NCBI RefSeq assembly: GCF_007859395.1
Contig: NZ_VOHD01000008.1
Location: 310,001 to 374,000 of the forward strand
Direction of reading: 5' to 3'
DNA: 64,000 bases
Origin: Planomicrobium sp. CPCC 101110
GTDB taxonomy: Bacteria; Bacillota; Bacilli; Bacillales_A; Planococcaceae
A model generated the notes under the pieces. That model was not told the DNA's origin. It saw only the letters and a list, made by a program, of their open reading frames with translations, and searched no databases. Position 1 is the first letter of the stretch; every line of letters starts with the position of its first letter. Shown here one piece after another: positions 42,895 through 51,163 of the stretch. A program made the translations under genes and the position numbers.

Positions 42895-44322
42895 TCAGGC
42901 TATATCTTTGAAGAAAGGACGGAGCGATTCCTGGGGCACCGGTTTTGTAAACAAGCTCACAGTTACATATAAAATGCTGCTGACAATTACGCCTGGAATA
43001 ACTTCGTTCAATCCGAAAGGGCTTCCTGCTATATACCAGGACAGAGCCGTAGTGAATCCGCCCAACATCGAAACGATGGCGCCCGCTGCTGTACCGCGCT
43101 TCCAGTTCAGCCCGAATAGGACGGTGGCAAAGAAGAAGCTTGCCGACAAAGAAGCTTGCAGAATGACTATAAACTGGACCAAATCAATTTGCCTTAACGC
43201 CAGGAATACGGGAATAACCCCTAAAACCAAGACCGCCAAGCGGTTGACCGTCATCAACTCTCTTTCTGTTGCCCGCGGTTTAATCATCGTTGCGTAAAAA
43301 TCATGTGAAATCGCCGAAGCCGATACAATCATAATTCCTGATACTGTACTCATGACGGCTGAAATAATCGCTAAAATGATTAGGGAACCGACAATCGGCG
43401 GCAAGATATTGATCGCCATGATTGTCGACGCAATATCCGGCGTGCTCATATATGGATAAAGCGCCCGGATGGCCATGCCAGCAATTGTCACAGAAACTGC
43501 GACGATTGCCTGGAACACCATCGAAACACCAATTGCCAGCCTTACTGTTTTCGGGCTTCGCAATGTATACATACGTGCCAGTTCATACGGGGCAACGCAG
43601 ATTGACAAACCGAACGCCGCTCCAAATCCCAGCAAGTCAACAAATCCATAATGCCACGTCAGCATGTTTGGGCTGAAAGACTGCAAGAACGATCCGACAA
43701 ATTCTGTTCCGCCTGCCTGGTTCAGCAAAATAGGAATGGCTGCAAAAAAACAGCCGGCCATTACGATGGCTTGTACAAAGTCACTATAGGCAGTTGCCCG
43801 CATGCCGCCGAACATTGTGTAAATCAGGGTGACGCCGATTGTAATGAGTACGCCCCAAAAGAAAGGGATGCCAAATACCGTTTGGAACACATTTCCTCCA
43901 GCCTGGTATTGGGCGGTCAGATAAATTGTGTAAGCCGTCACAATCAGAAGGGCTGAAATTCCATGGGCCATTCTGCTGTTATAGCGTTTGCCGACATAAT
44001 CGGGAACTGTCTTGCCTTTGAACGCTTGAAACTTCGGGCCGACTACCGTAGCCGCAATCAGCCAGCCCGTCCACATTCCAAGCCAAATCCAGATATAACT
44101 TGCACCCGTCAAATAGTGTACGCCTAACGTCCCGACGAACGTCCCGGCACTCATTTGAGTGGCAGCAAAGGCGGCACCTCCCACAATCGGACCAATTGAG
44201 CGCCCCGCAACGAGAAAGTCCTCACTGTTCTTATTTTTCCTAAACGATACTACCCCGATCCCAAGAATAACAGCGAAATAAATGACCAAAACGACATAAA
44301 ATGTTGTACTGACTTCAAACAT
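42895..44322 (-). CDS. SSS-family Na+/solute symporter (unit 3)
   Basis: A 475-residue paralogue of the unit 1 symporter, with AATQMSAGTFVGTLGVHYL in TM2 and FGGMRATAYSDFVQ in the middle. About 13 TM segments. The ATG at 44322 is chosen because the one two codons earlier abuts the GAGGG ribosome binding site. It follows a 31-residue membrane peptide gene by 21 bases and a secreted membrane-anchored protein, so the carrier may work with an outside partner. Confidence 0.9.
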   Translation of the reverse strand: MFEVSTTFYVVLVIYFAVILGIGVVSFRKNKNSEDFLVAGRSIGPIVGGAAFAATQMSAGTFVGTLGVHYLTGASYIWIWLGMWTGWLIAATVVGPKFQAFKGKTVPDYVGKRYNSRMAHGISALLIVTAYTIYLTAQYQAGGNVFQTVFGIPFFWGVLITIGVTLIYTMFGGMRATAYSDFVQAIVMAGCFFAAIPILLNQAGGTEFVGSFLQSFSPNMLTWHYGFVDLLGFGAAFGLSICVAPYELARMYTLRSPKTVRLAIGVSMVFQAIVAVSVTIAGMAIRALYPYMSTPDIASTIMAINILPPIVGSLIILAIISAVMSTVSGIMIVSASAISHDFYATMIKPRATERELMTVNRLAVLVLGVIPVFLALRQIDLVQFIVILQASLSASFFFATVLFGLNWKRGTAAGAIVSMLGGFTTALSWYIAGSPFGLNEVIPGVIVSSILYVTVSLFTKPVPQESLRPFFKDIA

Positions 44323-44343
44323 TTCCATCCCTCTTTTCCACTT

Positions 44344-44439
44344 TTATTCTTCGCTTCGCAGTGCCCAAATAAAAAAGCCGCCAATGAAAACTACCGCATA
44401 AACCAAAAACAAGGTAAATGGTAATCCAAAATCAAACAT
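44344..44439 (-). CDS. 31-residue single-TM peptide before the symporter
   Basis: The gene runs from ATG 44439 to TAA 44344. The product starts MFDFGLPFTLFLVYAV and is almost one hydrophobic helix ending ALRSEE. Its start overlaps the end of the anchored protein gene (8 bases), so translation is probably coupled. It occupies the place of the 39-residue peptide in unit 1. No database family is recalled. Confidence 0.65.
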   Translation of the reverse strand: MFDFGLPFTLFLVYAVVFIGGFFIWALRSEE

Positions 44440-45121
44440 TGACAGATCCCCCTGTCTTTTTAGTGGATTTGAATAAACTGAAAGCCATTGCTCCGATAAA
44501 TCCGAGAATGATCACTAAACCGAGTGCCGTAAAAAGCGTGTTGTAATTGAAAAAACCGGGAGGTGAAGAACTGATTTCAAGACTTACAAAATTTGGAATG
44601 TTCATCATATACTCCGTTAATGTGCCTGTATCTCCTGCATCAATGACTGGAAACGAATTTTGCAAGTATTGCCCTTCCGGAATCGTTACTGTCAGCATAA
44701 TATCGTTTCCATTGCCATCTGTACTGACAGTCGGAATTATTAGCGGAATTCGGTTTCCTGCTCCTGAAAAAGTATAAGAAATTTCGTAAGTGAATTCGTC
44801 CGCAGCTCCTTCCGGAAGTGTGACGACAACTTTGTTCAAGGTTTCATCTTCTGTCAATTGAAAATCGAGCGGCTGCCCATCTGATGTAACGGCAAGGCCG
44901 GAAATCGTGCCTAAGTTCGTTAAAATATGCTCAACGGTTCCTTCCGTATAAGCCACTGTATTCGATAAAGTCAGTTGTTCGGTAACTTGGCTTTCTTGAT
45001 CTCCGGCGATGACTTCAATCGTCCCATTTTGCAGAATGGCCGGCCCTTCTGCCGCAAATACAGGTACAGATAGAGAAAAAGCGAGTAAAAGCAATAGAGC
45101 TAATCCCAATAGTTTCTTCAT
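44432..45121 (-). CDS. Secreted, C-terminally membrane-anchored protein of unknown family
   Basis: A 229-residue protein. Residues 1-23 form a Sec signal peptide (ending PVFAAEG), about 25-190 a beta-rich ectodomain (many alternating hydrophobic stretches such as EFTYEISYTFSG), about 197-217 a TM helix and a short basic KSTKKT tail inside. The ectodomain therefore faces outward. I do not recognise the fold. It is embedded in sigma-54 unit 3 just upstream of the symporter and may bind the substrate or support the carrier. The ATG at 45121 follows GGGGGAGG. Confidence 0.75.
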   Translation of the reverse strand: MKKLLGLALLLLLAFSLSVPVFAAEGPAILQNGTIEVIAGDQESQVTEQLTLSNTVAYTEGTVEHILTNLGTISGLAVTSDGQPLDFQLTEDETLNKVVVTLPEGAADEFTYEISYTFSGAGNRIPLIIPTVSTDGNGNDIMLTVTIPEGQYLQNSFPVIDAGDTGTLTEYMMNIPNFVSLEISSSPPGFFNYNTLFTALGLVIILGFIGAMAFSLFKSTKKTGGSVNV

Positions 45122-45168
45122 TTTGTTCCTCCCCCTATTGAGTTGATAAATCAATACGATAGACTGTT

Positions 45169-46377
45169 TTATAAATGTCCTGTTTTTGCCAGTGGATTTT
45201 CAGGCTCATCTTCCAAATTCCCCAATGAAAGAACAATACGGATGGCAAACAGCAGCAAACAGGAAAACCAAATCCATTGGAAATGCCCCGACAATTCAAA
45301 AAATAATCCAAACACATAGCCTGAAATGGCTGATGCGCTTTGTCCGACTGTGTTGATAATGCTGATGACTGCACCTTCACTTTCCTTGATCAGTTCTGAA
45401 GCAATCGTCAGCATTGGAGCCATCGCCCAGGAAATCCCTGTACCGATCAAAATCGCTGTGAAGAAAATTCCAGAATCTCCGAACACCAAAAGCCATACTG
45501 CACTAGCGGCCAGCATGACAGATCCGGCGACCAATGTCGATTTCCGTTCTTCCATCCAATCTGATACTTTCCCTGATACTGGCCCCATGATAATTTGGCT
45601 GACCATCGCCACCGCCATTACCCAGGCTGCTTGCTGTTTTGAAAATCCGCCTACCGCCTCAAGATACGTCGGCAACCAAGTCAAAAACCCATGCAGCCCA
45701 AAAAGTCCGAAAAAGGATATGCCGATCAATCTTATAACTACTGGTTTTTTGATCAAATCGATAAGGCGGATTCGTTTAGTGCCAGCCATGCTCCCTATTT
45801 TTTGTTCATTTCGCTTCCCTTCGCCGGATTTTGGCAAAAACAGGAACATAACAAGCAGCAGAAGCAATACAAATGATAAAGCGATGAATAGAGTTTGGAA
45901 ATTTACGTATAGCGATAATAATGGGAGCAGGGTCAAGGTCATCAGCATTCCAAGGCCTGCCCCGCCTTCCATAATTCCGATGCTGAGGCCGCGTTTGGCT
46001 CTCGGCGTATAGGCGGAAATCAATTTTATCCCCGGCGAAAACAGCATTGCTGAAGATAATCCCATTACAAAGCGCAGAAGAAGCGCCAGCCAAAACGTAT
46101 GAAGAACTGCAAACAGCAAAGAAGCGGCAAACATGGTCGACACGCCAATGAAAATAAGCTTTTTCGGCGAGTAGCGGTCTGCTAATACGCCGGCTGGAAT
46201 TTGGAAAAGCGCATAGCCGAGCAGAAATGCTGAAGCAAGTCCGCCTACTTCGGCATAGCCAACGCCATAAACATCCCGTAAGTCGACTAGAAACGGAACC
46301 ACATTCATTCTTTGCGTGAAAGCTGAAAAATGCACCATGCTCACGAATAAGACAAGAACCCATTGATACGTCTTCAT
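45169..46377 (-). CDS. MFS transporter
   Basis: A 402-residue 12-TM carrier. The first loop GVLADRYSPKK is the MFS motif A, repeated as GKVSDWMEERK after TM8. Distantly like CynX/NimT and hexuronate-type carriers. It starts six bases after the epimerase stop. Beside an SSS symporter in the same unit it may export an end product or import a second form of the substrate. Confidence 0.8.
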   Translation of the reverse strand: MKTYQWVLVLFVSMVHFSAFTQRMNVVPFLVDLRDVYGVGYAEVGGLASAFLLGYALFQIPAGVLADRYSPKKLIFIGVSTMFAASLLFAVLHTFWLALLLRFVMGLSSAMLFSPGIKLISAYTPRAKRGLSIGIMEGGAGLGMLMTLTLLPLLSLYVNFQTLFIALSFVLLLLLVMFLFLPKSGEGKRNEQKIGSMAGTKRIRLIDLIKKPVVIRLIGISFFGLFGLHGFLTWLPTYLEAVGGFSKQQAAWVMAVAMVSQIIMGPVSGKVSDWMEERKSTLVAGSVMLAASAVWLLVFGDSGIFFTAILIGTGISWAMAPMLTIASELIKESEGAVISIINTVGQSASAISGYVFGLFFELSGHFQWIWFSCLLLFAIRIVLSLGNLEDEPENPLAKTGHL

Positions 46378-46383
46378 AAGCTA

Positions 46384-47466
46384 TTACTCACCTGCAATAC
46401 TGTCAAAAGAGTCCTTTACGCCAAACCCTGGGAGATCATTCGGCTCATACACGCTCCTATTGGCACTTGAACCGAACGGATCGGAAGTGATGTAATGCGG
46501 CCCCACCAATTCTTGGGCATAGCCGCCTGAAAACAGCATGGAAATATGGCCGCCTGCATGGGTGCCAAGCTGCGTATCCCACGGGCTAATCAGCACACAA
46601 TCAATGCCGGACGCTTCTGCTAGATGAAAAATTTTCAGCGCCTGGGTTATTCCCGCACATTTGATCAGCTTGATGCCAAACAGATCGACGGCGCCTTTAT
46701 GGATTAGGTTCAGCGCATCCTGCACCGAATGGATACTTTCATCTGCCATGATTGGGATGCCGGTATGCCGTCGTATTTCAGCGAGGCCGTCTGTATTCCA
46801 GTAAGGAACAGGCTGCTCAATATAATCGATTGCGTACTGCTCAATTTTTCCCATCACTTTAATTGCTTTTTTTACCGTATAGCCTTGGTTGGCGTCTACC
46901 CGCAGAGAAATTTCTTCTCCCACCGCTTGGCGTACTTGTTTTACGGCTTCAATATCTTTTTCAGGATCGATGCCAATCTTTATTTTGACTGTTCCAAAAC
47001 CTTGTTTCGTTTTTTCCTGAGCCAAGCGAGCCATATTTTGCGGAGTATCTTCCCCTAATGCATAGACCAGCGGAACAATTTTCTTTTCCGCTCCCAACAG
47101 CTGATATACAGGGGTCTGGAGCCGTTTTCCTTTTAAATCCCATAGCGCCATATCCACAGCAGATTTCGCTCCTGTTGCCGGATACAGCACCGCGTCCATT
47201 TTTTGATGGATTTTTTCGATCGAGAAGATATGCTCGCCGATAAGGGCTGGCCTAAGTTCGCTTTCAATAGCCAGTTTCATCATTTGAGCGGTTTCTCCAG
47301 TAAAAAAAGGAAGCGGCGACGCCTCGCCTATGCCAGTAACTTCATCCTCATCTGTTATCCTGACGATGATATGCGATTGACTTGTTGGCATATCCCCATA
47401 GCTAGTCCGGAAACTCACATTGAAAGGAGTTGAAATCACCTTTGCCTCGACTTTTTTAATAAACAT
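46384..47466 (-). CDS. Enolase-superfamily dipeptide epimerase-like enzyme
   Basis: A 360-residue member of the mandelate racemase/muconate lactonising group. The catalytic and metal residues are visible: Lys-x-Lys in TVKIKIG, Asp in RVDANQG, Glu in YIEQPVP, Asp in MADES and Lys in GIKLIKCAG. The closest familiar type is the L-Ala-D/L-Glu epimerase YkfB, which inverts the second residue of cell-wall dipeptides; the group also covers other dipeptide epimerases and N-succinyl amino acid racemases. The ATG at 47466 follows AGAGGGGAG. Second gene of unit 3, after M28-C. Confidence 0.8.
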   Translation of the reverse strand: MFIKKVEAKVISTPFNVSFRTSYGDMPTSQSHIIVRITDEDEVTGIGEASPLPFFTGETAQMMKLAIESELRPALIGEHIFSIEKIHQKMDAVLYPATGAKSAVDMALWDLKGKRLQTPVYQLLGAEKKIVPLVYALGEDTPQNMARLAQEKTKQGFGTVKIKIGIDPEKDIEAVKQVRQAVGEEISLRVDANQGYTVKKAIKVMGKIEQYAIDYIEQPVPYWNTDGLAEIRRHTGIPIMADESIHSVQDALNLIHKGAVDLFGIKLIKCAGITQALKIFHLAEASGIDCVLISPWDTQLGTHAGGHISMLFSGGYAQELVGPHYITSDPFGSSANRSVYEPNDLPGFGVKDSFDSIAGE

Positions 47467-47502
47467 CTCATCTCCCCTCTCCGCTTCTAACTGCATCCAA
47501 TG

Positions 47503-49251
47503 TCATTGCGTCAGTTGTCCGATTGCTTTCTCTGCAGCCTGAATCGCTTTCTTTAAAGCAAAGTTCACTTCGTTTCTGCTGCGGAGAAGTGAAGTTTGAA
47601 GAAATTGAAATTCATTCGAATTCCGGTCTGTCTGTATCAATTCATCGAGTTCTGCCAGCTTCGGAATCACCGGCTGTTTGAGCGCGAAATCGTGGTCAAA
47701 TGCATTGCCCTTCACGTAGTTCAACGGCACTAAAATCCGTGAAAGCTCCATTATGGCTTCATTGGCAAGCGATACTTTTACGCGGTCTTCTTTATCGGCC
47801 TTGGCAATTGCTCCTTGAAGTTCTTCTACCTTGCTCTTCAATTGCCCGGCCCGCGAAATCGCTAAGGACAAATCGAATAAATCACCCGCTTTTTCCTGCC
47901 AATCCTGCACCCCTTCCTCTATTTCTTCAACTCCAGCCAACGGATCGACCGGGATGAGTGGATTGTTCAAAGCTCGGTAAACGATAATGACATAAATTTC
48001 GCAATCTCGCTTCAAGAAGTCCGGATCAATTTTGTCGATTGTGTCTTCAGTAGTATGCCACCACCAGCCAAAACCTCCCGCTTTCCCTCCGCCAAACAGA
48101 TTTTTGAACGCGGCGGCGGCCGGTTCATCTGATGGCACTTGTTCAGACAACCCCATGAAAACCGAAGGCGTGCCTGTTCCAAAAAACGATTGATCGCCTG
48201 CGCGCCCAAACCGCGACCCTTCGAATTCCTCTCCTGTCAACGTGCCGATCACTTCTTTTGCCAAGCTTTTCGTTTCCTTCATGCAGTTCGCTTCCGTCAA
48301 TACGACCGCATCTTTCGCGCCGACCGAATCAACATTGATATGGAGAACGCAATTCTCATACAGCTCTTCCCAATGCGTGTCGCAATACCAAGCTGAACCT
48401 GCATAGCGGCCATGCGAATGGCCGGACCAAAATGCCAAACGGAGCGTGCGTTTTAATTTACCTTGGTATTGCGAGAGTATCCGGGCCACTTCCAGCATCA
48501 CGGCGTTGGCCGTGCCGTTGTCCATGACACCGTAGTGCCAGGAGTCGATATGGCCGCTGAACATAACAAATTTCTCAGGTTCTTCGCTGCCTGCAAGTTC
48601 CGCCGTCAGTGTTGGAATGGAACGGAAGCCTGTTTCAACTTCTGTCGATATCTGGCATTTGTTGCCTTCTTTAATCGCTTGCCTGATGGCTTGACCGTTT
48701 TCAAAATTCACAGAAACCACAGGAGTTTTTGGCAAATAAGGAACCGTTCTTGGAATAGGCGTGCCCCACACAGGCGAAACAATCATTTCATGTGTATACC
48801 TCGCGTTAATGAACAGTGCTGCCGCTGCTCCGTAGGAAGCTGCTTTTTGTACGCCTGCCGGGGTTGCCAACCCATCGATTAGCACTATCTTTCCATTCGC
48901 ATCATTGGCCCGGTATTCTTCATCCGATCCGCTGCCAATGTCGACAATTTCAGCGGCCAGATTCTGAACCGGTTTAGACATTGAATGGGTGATGCAATCG
49001 AATTCTTTGCCATTCACTTCGAGCGATGCGCTCAGTGGGATGCTGATATAGCTGTCACTAAAAAGCAGTTCCGTTTTCAGCCCAAAACTTTCCAACTGGC
49101 TTTTTGCGTATTGGAATGCCCTTAACTCCTCTTCTGAACCCGAGAGCCGGACTTCTTTCGCAATTTCTTTTGTGAATTCCATCAGCCCTTCTTTTGAAAC
49201 CTTTGACAATAATTCGTTTTCAAATTCTTGCAGCTGTTCAGTTTTATGCAA
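47503..49251 (-). CDS. M28-family peptidase-like protein C with PA domain
   Basis: A 582-residue paralogue, more diverged from A and B than they are from each other. SGHIDSWHYGVMDN, INVDSVG and WWHTTEDT keep the ligand positions; the Glu-Glu site again reads His-Ser in WSGHSHGRYAGS. PA-like insert at about 100-220 (AKIVLIDGLATPAGVQKA region). No signal peptide. The start is a TTG at 49251 with GGAGG seven bases before it. First gene of sigma-54 unit 3. Confidence 0.85.
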   Translation of the reverse strand: MHKTEQLQEFENELLSKVSKEGLMEFTKEIAKEVRLSGSEEELRAFQYAKSQLESFGLKTELLFSDSYISIPLSASLEVNGKEFDCITHSMSKPVQNLAAEIVDIGSGSDEEYRANDANGKIVLIDGLATPAGVQKAASYGAAAALFINARYTHEMIVSPVWGTPIPRTVPYLPKTPVVSVNFENGQAIRQAIKEGNKCQISTEVETGFRSIPTLTAELAGSEEPEKFVMFSGHIDSWHYGVMDNGTANAVMLEVARILSQYQGKLKRTLRLAFWSGHSHGRYAGSAWYCDTHWEELYENCVLHINVDSVGAKDAVVLTEANCMKETKSLAKEVIGTLTGEEFEGSRFGRAGDQSFFGTGTPSVFMGLSEQVPSDEPAAAAFKNLFGGGKAGGFGWWWHTTEDTIDKIDPDFLKRDCEIYVIIVYRALNNPLIPVDPLAGVEEIEEGVQDWQEKAGDLFDLSLAISRAGQLKSKVEELQGAIAKADKEDRVKVSLANEAIMELSRILVPLNYVKGNAFDHDFALKQPVIPKLAELDELIQTDRNSNEFQFLQTSLLRSRNEVNFALKKAIQAAEKAIGQLTQ

Positions 49252-49329
49252 GATAATTCCTCCTCTATTTGAATTTTAATCATCTCAAGGTCTGCTTTTT
49301 ATCCTTTCTTAAGATTCACTACTTTCCAT

Positions 49330-49349
49330 AATGCAATTTCTATGCCAAT
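49330..49349 (-). promoter_or_regulatory. Sigma-54 promoter of unit 3
   Basis: TTGGCATAGAAATTGCAT on the minus strand: TGGCAT, 5 bp, TTGCAT. It lies about 80 bases before the M28-C start. Confidence 0.85.
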
Positions 49350-49421
49350 TCTTATTTTTTCCAATGAACGCTTGAATCCCCCCAAAAAGGGGAATTACTA
49401 AACTTCTAAAATGGCAGATTA

Positions 49422-49447
49422 TGATTTAGGGTTCATTAGGTTGTCTG
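49422..49447 (-). promoter_or_regulatory. Putative activator-binding repeats (UAS) of unit 3
   Basis: On the plus strand TTTAGGGTTCATTAGGTTG: two TAGG cores 10 bp apart, about 75-95 bp upstream of the -24 element. Confidence 0.6.
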
Positions 49448-49471
49448 TTGCACATCCTAAAACAGGTAAAA

Positions 49472-49501
49472 AGAAAAAAGCAGCGGAAATCCGCTGCTTT
49501 T
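49472..49501 (-). terminator. Terminator of the GNAT gene at 49500
   Basis: AAAGCAGCGGA pairs with TCCGCTGCTTTT, T run on the minus strand. It insulates unit 3 from the gene to its right. Confidence 0.85.
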
Positions 49502-50051
49502 ACTTTTTGCCTTTATTCCATTCTTCTGCAAGCACGCCGTACACTACATGGTCGACGTAATGGTCGTAGAGCCACTCGGCTTGACGGATGGTGCCTTCTT
49601 CCGTGAATCCCAGCCGTTCAGGGATGGCGCGGCTCCTCTTGTTCTCTGTCGCGACACGGATTTCGACTTTGTCCATTTCCAAAATGTTGATGGCATAGTC
49701 GGTCAACGCTCTCGCCACGCGAGTCATGATGCCTTTGCCTTGAAAGTCCTTCCCAAGCCAATAGCCGATTTTGGCGGTTTTGTTCGACTGGTTGATTTCG
49801 TTGAATCCGGCCAGACCCGCTATTTCCCCTTTATACAGGATGACCGTGTTCATGCTTCTGCTTTCTACAAAGTTCGTCCGGCCCATCTTGATAAAATCTT
49901 CAGTGTCTTCGGGCTTTTGCGTAAAGTCCAGCCAAGGAAGCCATTCTTTCAGATAGTCCCGCGATTGGTCGGTCAACTCGAAAATCCGTTTGGCGTCCCG
50001 CATTTCAACCAGCCGCAGGGATAAATCGTCGTCAATCTTATGTATGAACAC
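49500..50051 (-). CDS. RimJ/RimL-type GNAT acetyltransferase
   Basis: A 183-residue acetyltransferase of the RimL/YdaF group: LRLVEMRDAKRIFEL at the start, GYWLGKDFQGKGIMTR as acetyl-CoA motif and ENKRSRAIPERLGF later. Members acetylate ribosomal proteins or polyamines; the acceptor here is unknown. GTG at 50051 sits six bases after GGGGGG; a TTG one codon earlier is also possible. Confidence 0.8.
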   Translation of the reverse strand: MFIHKIDDDLSLRLVEMRDAKRIFELTDQSRDYLKEWLPWLDFTQKPEDTEDFIKMGRTNFVESRSMNTVILYKGEIAGLAGFNEINQSNKTAKIGYWLGKDFQGKGIMTRVARALTDYAINILEMDKVEIRVATENKRSRAIPERLGFTEEGTIRQAEWLYDHYVDHVVYGVLAEEWNKGKK

Positions 50052-50201
50052 CAAAATCCCCCCTTGTCTCTTATAACCATCCTAGCATAACCGGTTCTCG
50101 CCCCATATAATATTTTTCCTGCAAAACCGCTCGCTGTTTAGAACAAAAAGGAGCGGGAAGTTAAGTGTTGTACTGAAAAATTTGAAATGGAGGTTTTTGG
50201 A

Positions 50202-50528
50202 ATGGTTCCAGAACAGCAATTCGAATTTATTCAAAGCTTGCAAAATTGCATGGTCGCCTGCAACAACTGCTACAATGCGTGCTTGCAGGAAGACGATGTG
50301 AAAATGATGGCTCAGTGCATCCGCCTCGACCGGGAATGCGCCGACATGTGCGCATTTTTGGCACAGGCTGTCTCCAGAAAATCGCCTTTTGTTTCAGAAC
50401 TCGCCACGGTTTGCGCGTTCATCTGCGACGCCTGCGGCAATGAATGCAAAAAGCATGATCACGAACATTGCCAGATTTGCGCGGATGCTTGCTTTAAATG
50501 TGCAGAAGCGTGCAGAAGTATGATGTAA
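50202..50528 (+). CDS. Four-helix-bundle copper-storage-type protein (Csp3/YhjQ-like)
   Basis: A 108-residue protein with 16 cysteines, arranged along predicted helices as CxxxC and CxxCxxxC patterns (NCMVACNNCYNAC at the start, HCQICADACFKCAEAC at the end). This is the layout of cytosolic Csp3-type proteins, in which the Cys line the core of a four-helix bundle and bind many Cu(I) ions. No signal peptide, so cytosolic. The ATG at 50202 follows GGAGG by eight bases. No copper ATPase or CsoR is nearby. Confidence 0.85.
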   Translation: MVPEQQFEFIQSLQNCMVACNNCYNACLQEDDVKMMAQCIRLDRECADMCAFLAQAVSRKSPFVSELATVCAFICDACGNECKKHDHEHCQICADACFKCAEACRSMM

Positions 50529-50556
50529 TAGAACAAGGAAACCGGTCATGAATCGC

Positions 50557-50606
50557 CAAGATTGCGCAGAAGCGGACGAGCCTCCGCTTCTGCGCAATCT
50601 TTTTTA
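50557..50606 (+). terminator. Terminator of the copper-storage gene
   Basis: A 19-bp near-perfect stem, AAGATTGCGCAGAAGCGGA with its complement, followed by TTTTTT. Confidence 0.9.
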
Positions 50607-50620
50607 GAAAGGAACGGACC

Positions 50621-51160
50621 ATGATGAGTTTAACGCTTGCTGCAGAGTTTTTCCTGCTCCTCTTGCTGAATATGGCAATCGGCGCTGTCGGGTTTATCCC
50701 GAGCTTTTTCGTGACGACGCTCAACATCAATTCGTTCGGCATATCAGGCGGCACGCTTCTGTCGTTGTCAGGGGAAATTTTCGGCGCGATTCTCGGCTTT
50801 TACCTGTACCGGCTGGGCTTCTCAAAAATGGATCCGGCGTGGCGGGCCCACCGCTTTTTTCAAACGCTGCAAAGCCAGCCGCCCGGACGCGTCTTCTGGT
50901 CGGTCATTGGGTTCCGGCTGATTCCGTTTGTGCCGTCCGGCCTGGTGACCGCTGGTGCTTCGCTGACCACAATATCCGCTTGGCGCTTTGCGCTCGCAAG
51001 CACCATCGGGAAGATCCCCGCCGTCTTTTTGGAAGTCGCGGCCGCTTACGGCTATACGCAAAGCCTCTCCGCGGAGCACCAGGCCGGCATACTTGCCGCC
51101 GTTCTTGTCATTTCCTTGATTCTTTGGATGCTCAGAAAACGAAAAACCGGCTCACGGTAG
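50621..51160 (+). CDS. VTT-domain (TVP38/TMEM64) membrane protein
   Basis: A 179-residue membrane protein with about five TM segments. GFIPSFFVTTLNIN, GEIFGAILGFYLYR and FRLIPFVPSGLVTAGASLT fit the VTT/DedA-like family, some of whose members move or scramble lipids. Its stop is three bases from that of the convergent GlcNAc kinase gene, with no clear terminator between. Confidence 0.8.
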   Translation: MMSLTLAAEFFLLLLLNMAIGAVGFIPSFFVTTLNINSFGISGGTLLSLSGEIFGAILGFYLYRLGFSKMDPAWRAHRFFQTLQSQPPGRVFWSVIGFRLIPFVPSGLVTAGASLTTISAWRFALASTIGKIPAVFLEVAAAYGYTQSLSAEHQAGILAAVLVISLILWMLRKRKTGSR

Positions 51161-51163
51161 AGA

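Noticed and set aside
25414..49450. The 24-kb sigma-54 region as a prophage or integrative element
   Set aside because: No integrase, transposase, attachment repeats or tRNA border was seen, and base and codon use look like the flanks by eye.
49260..49500. Riboswitch leader in front of unit 3
   Set aside because: The gap is accounted for by a sigma-54 promoter, TAGG repeats and the neighbouring terminator; no conserved aptamer pattern was recognised.
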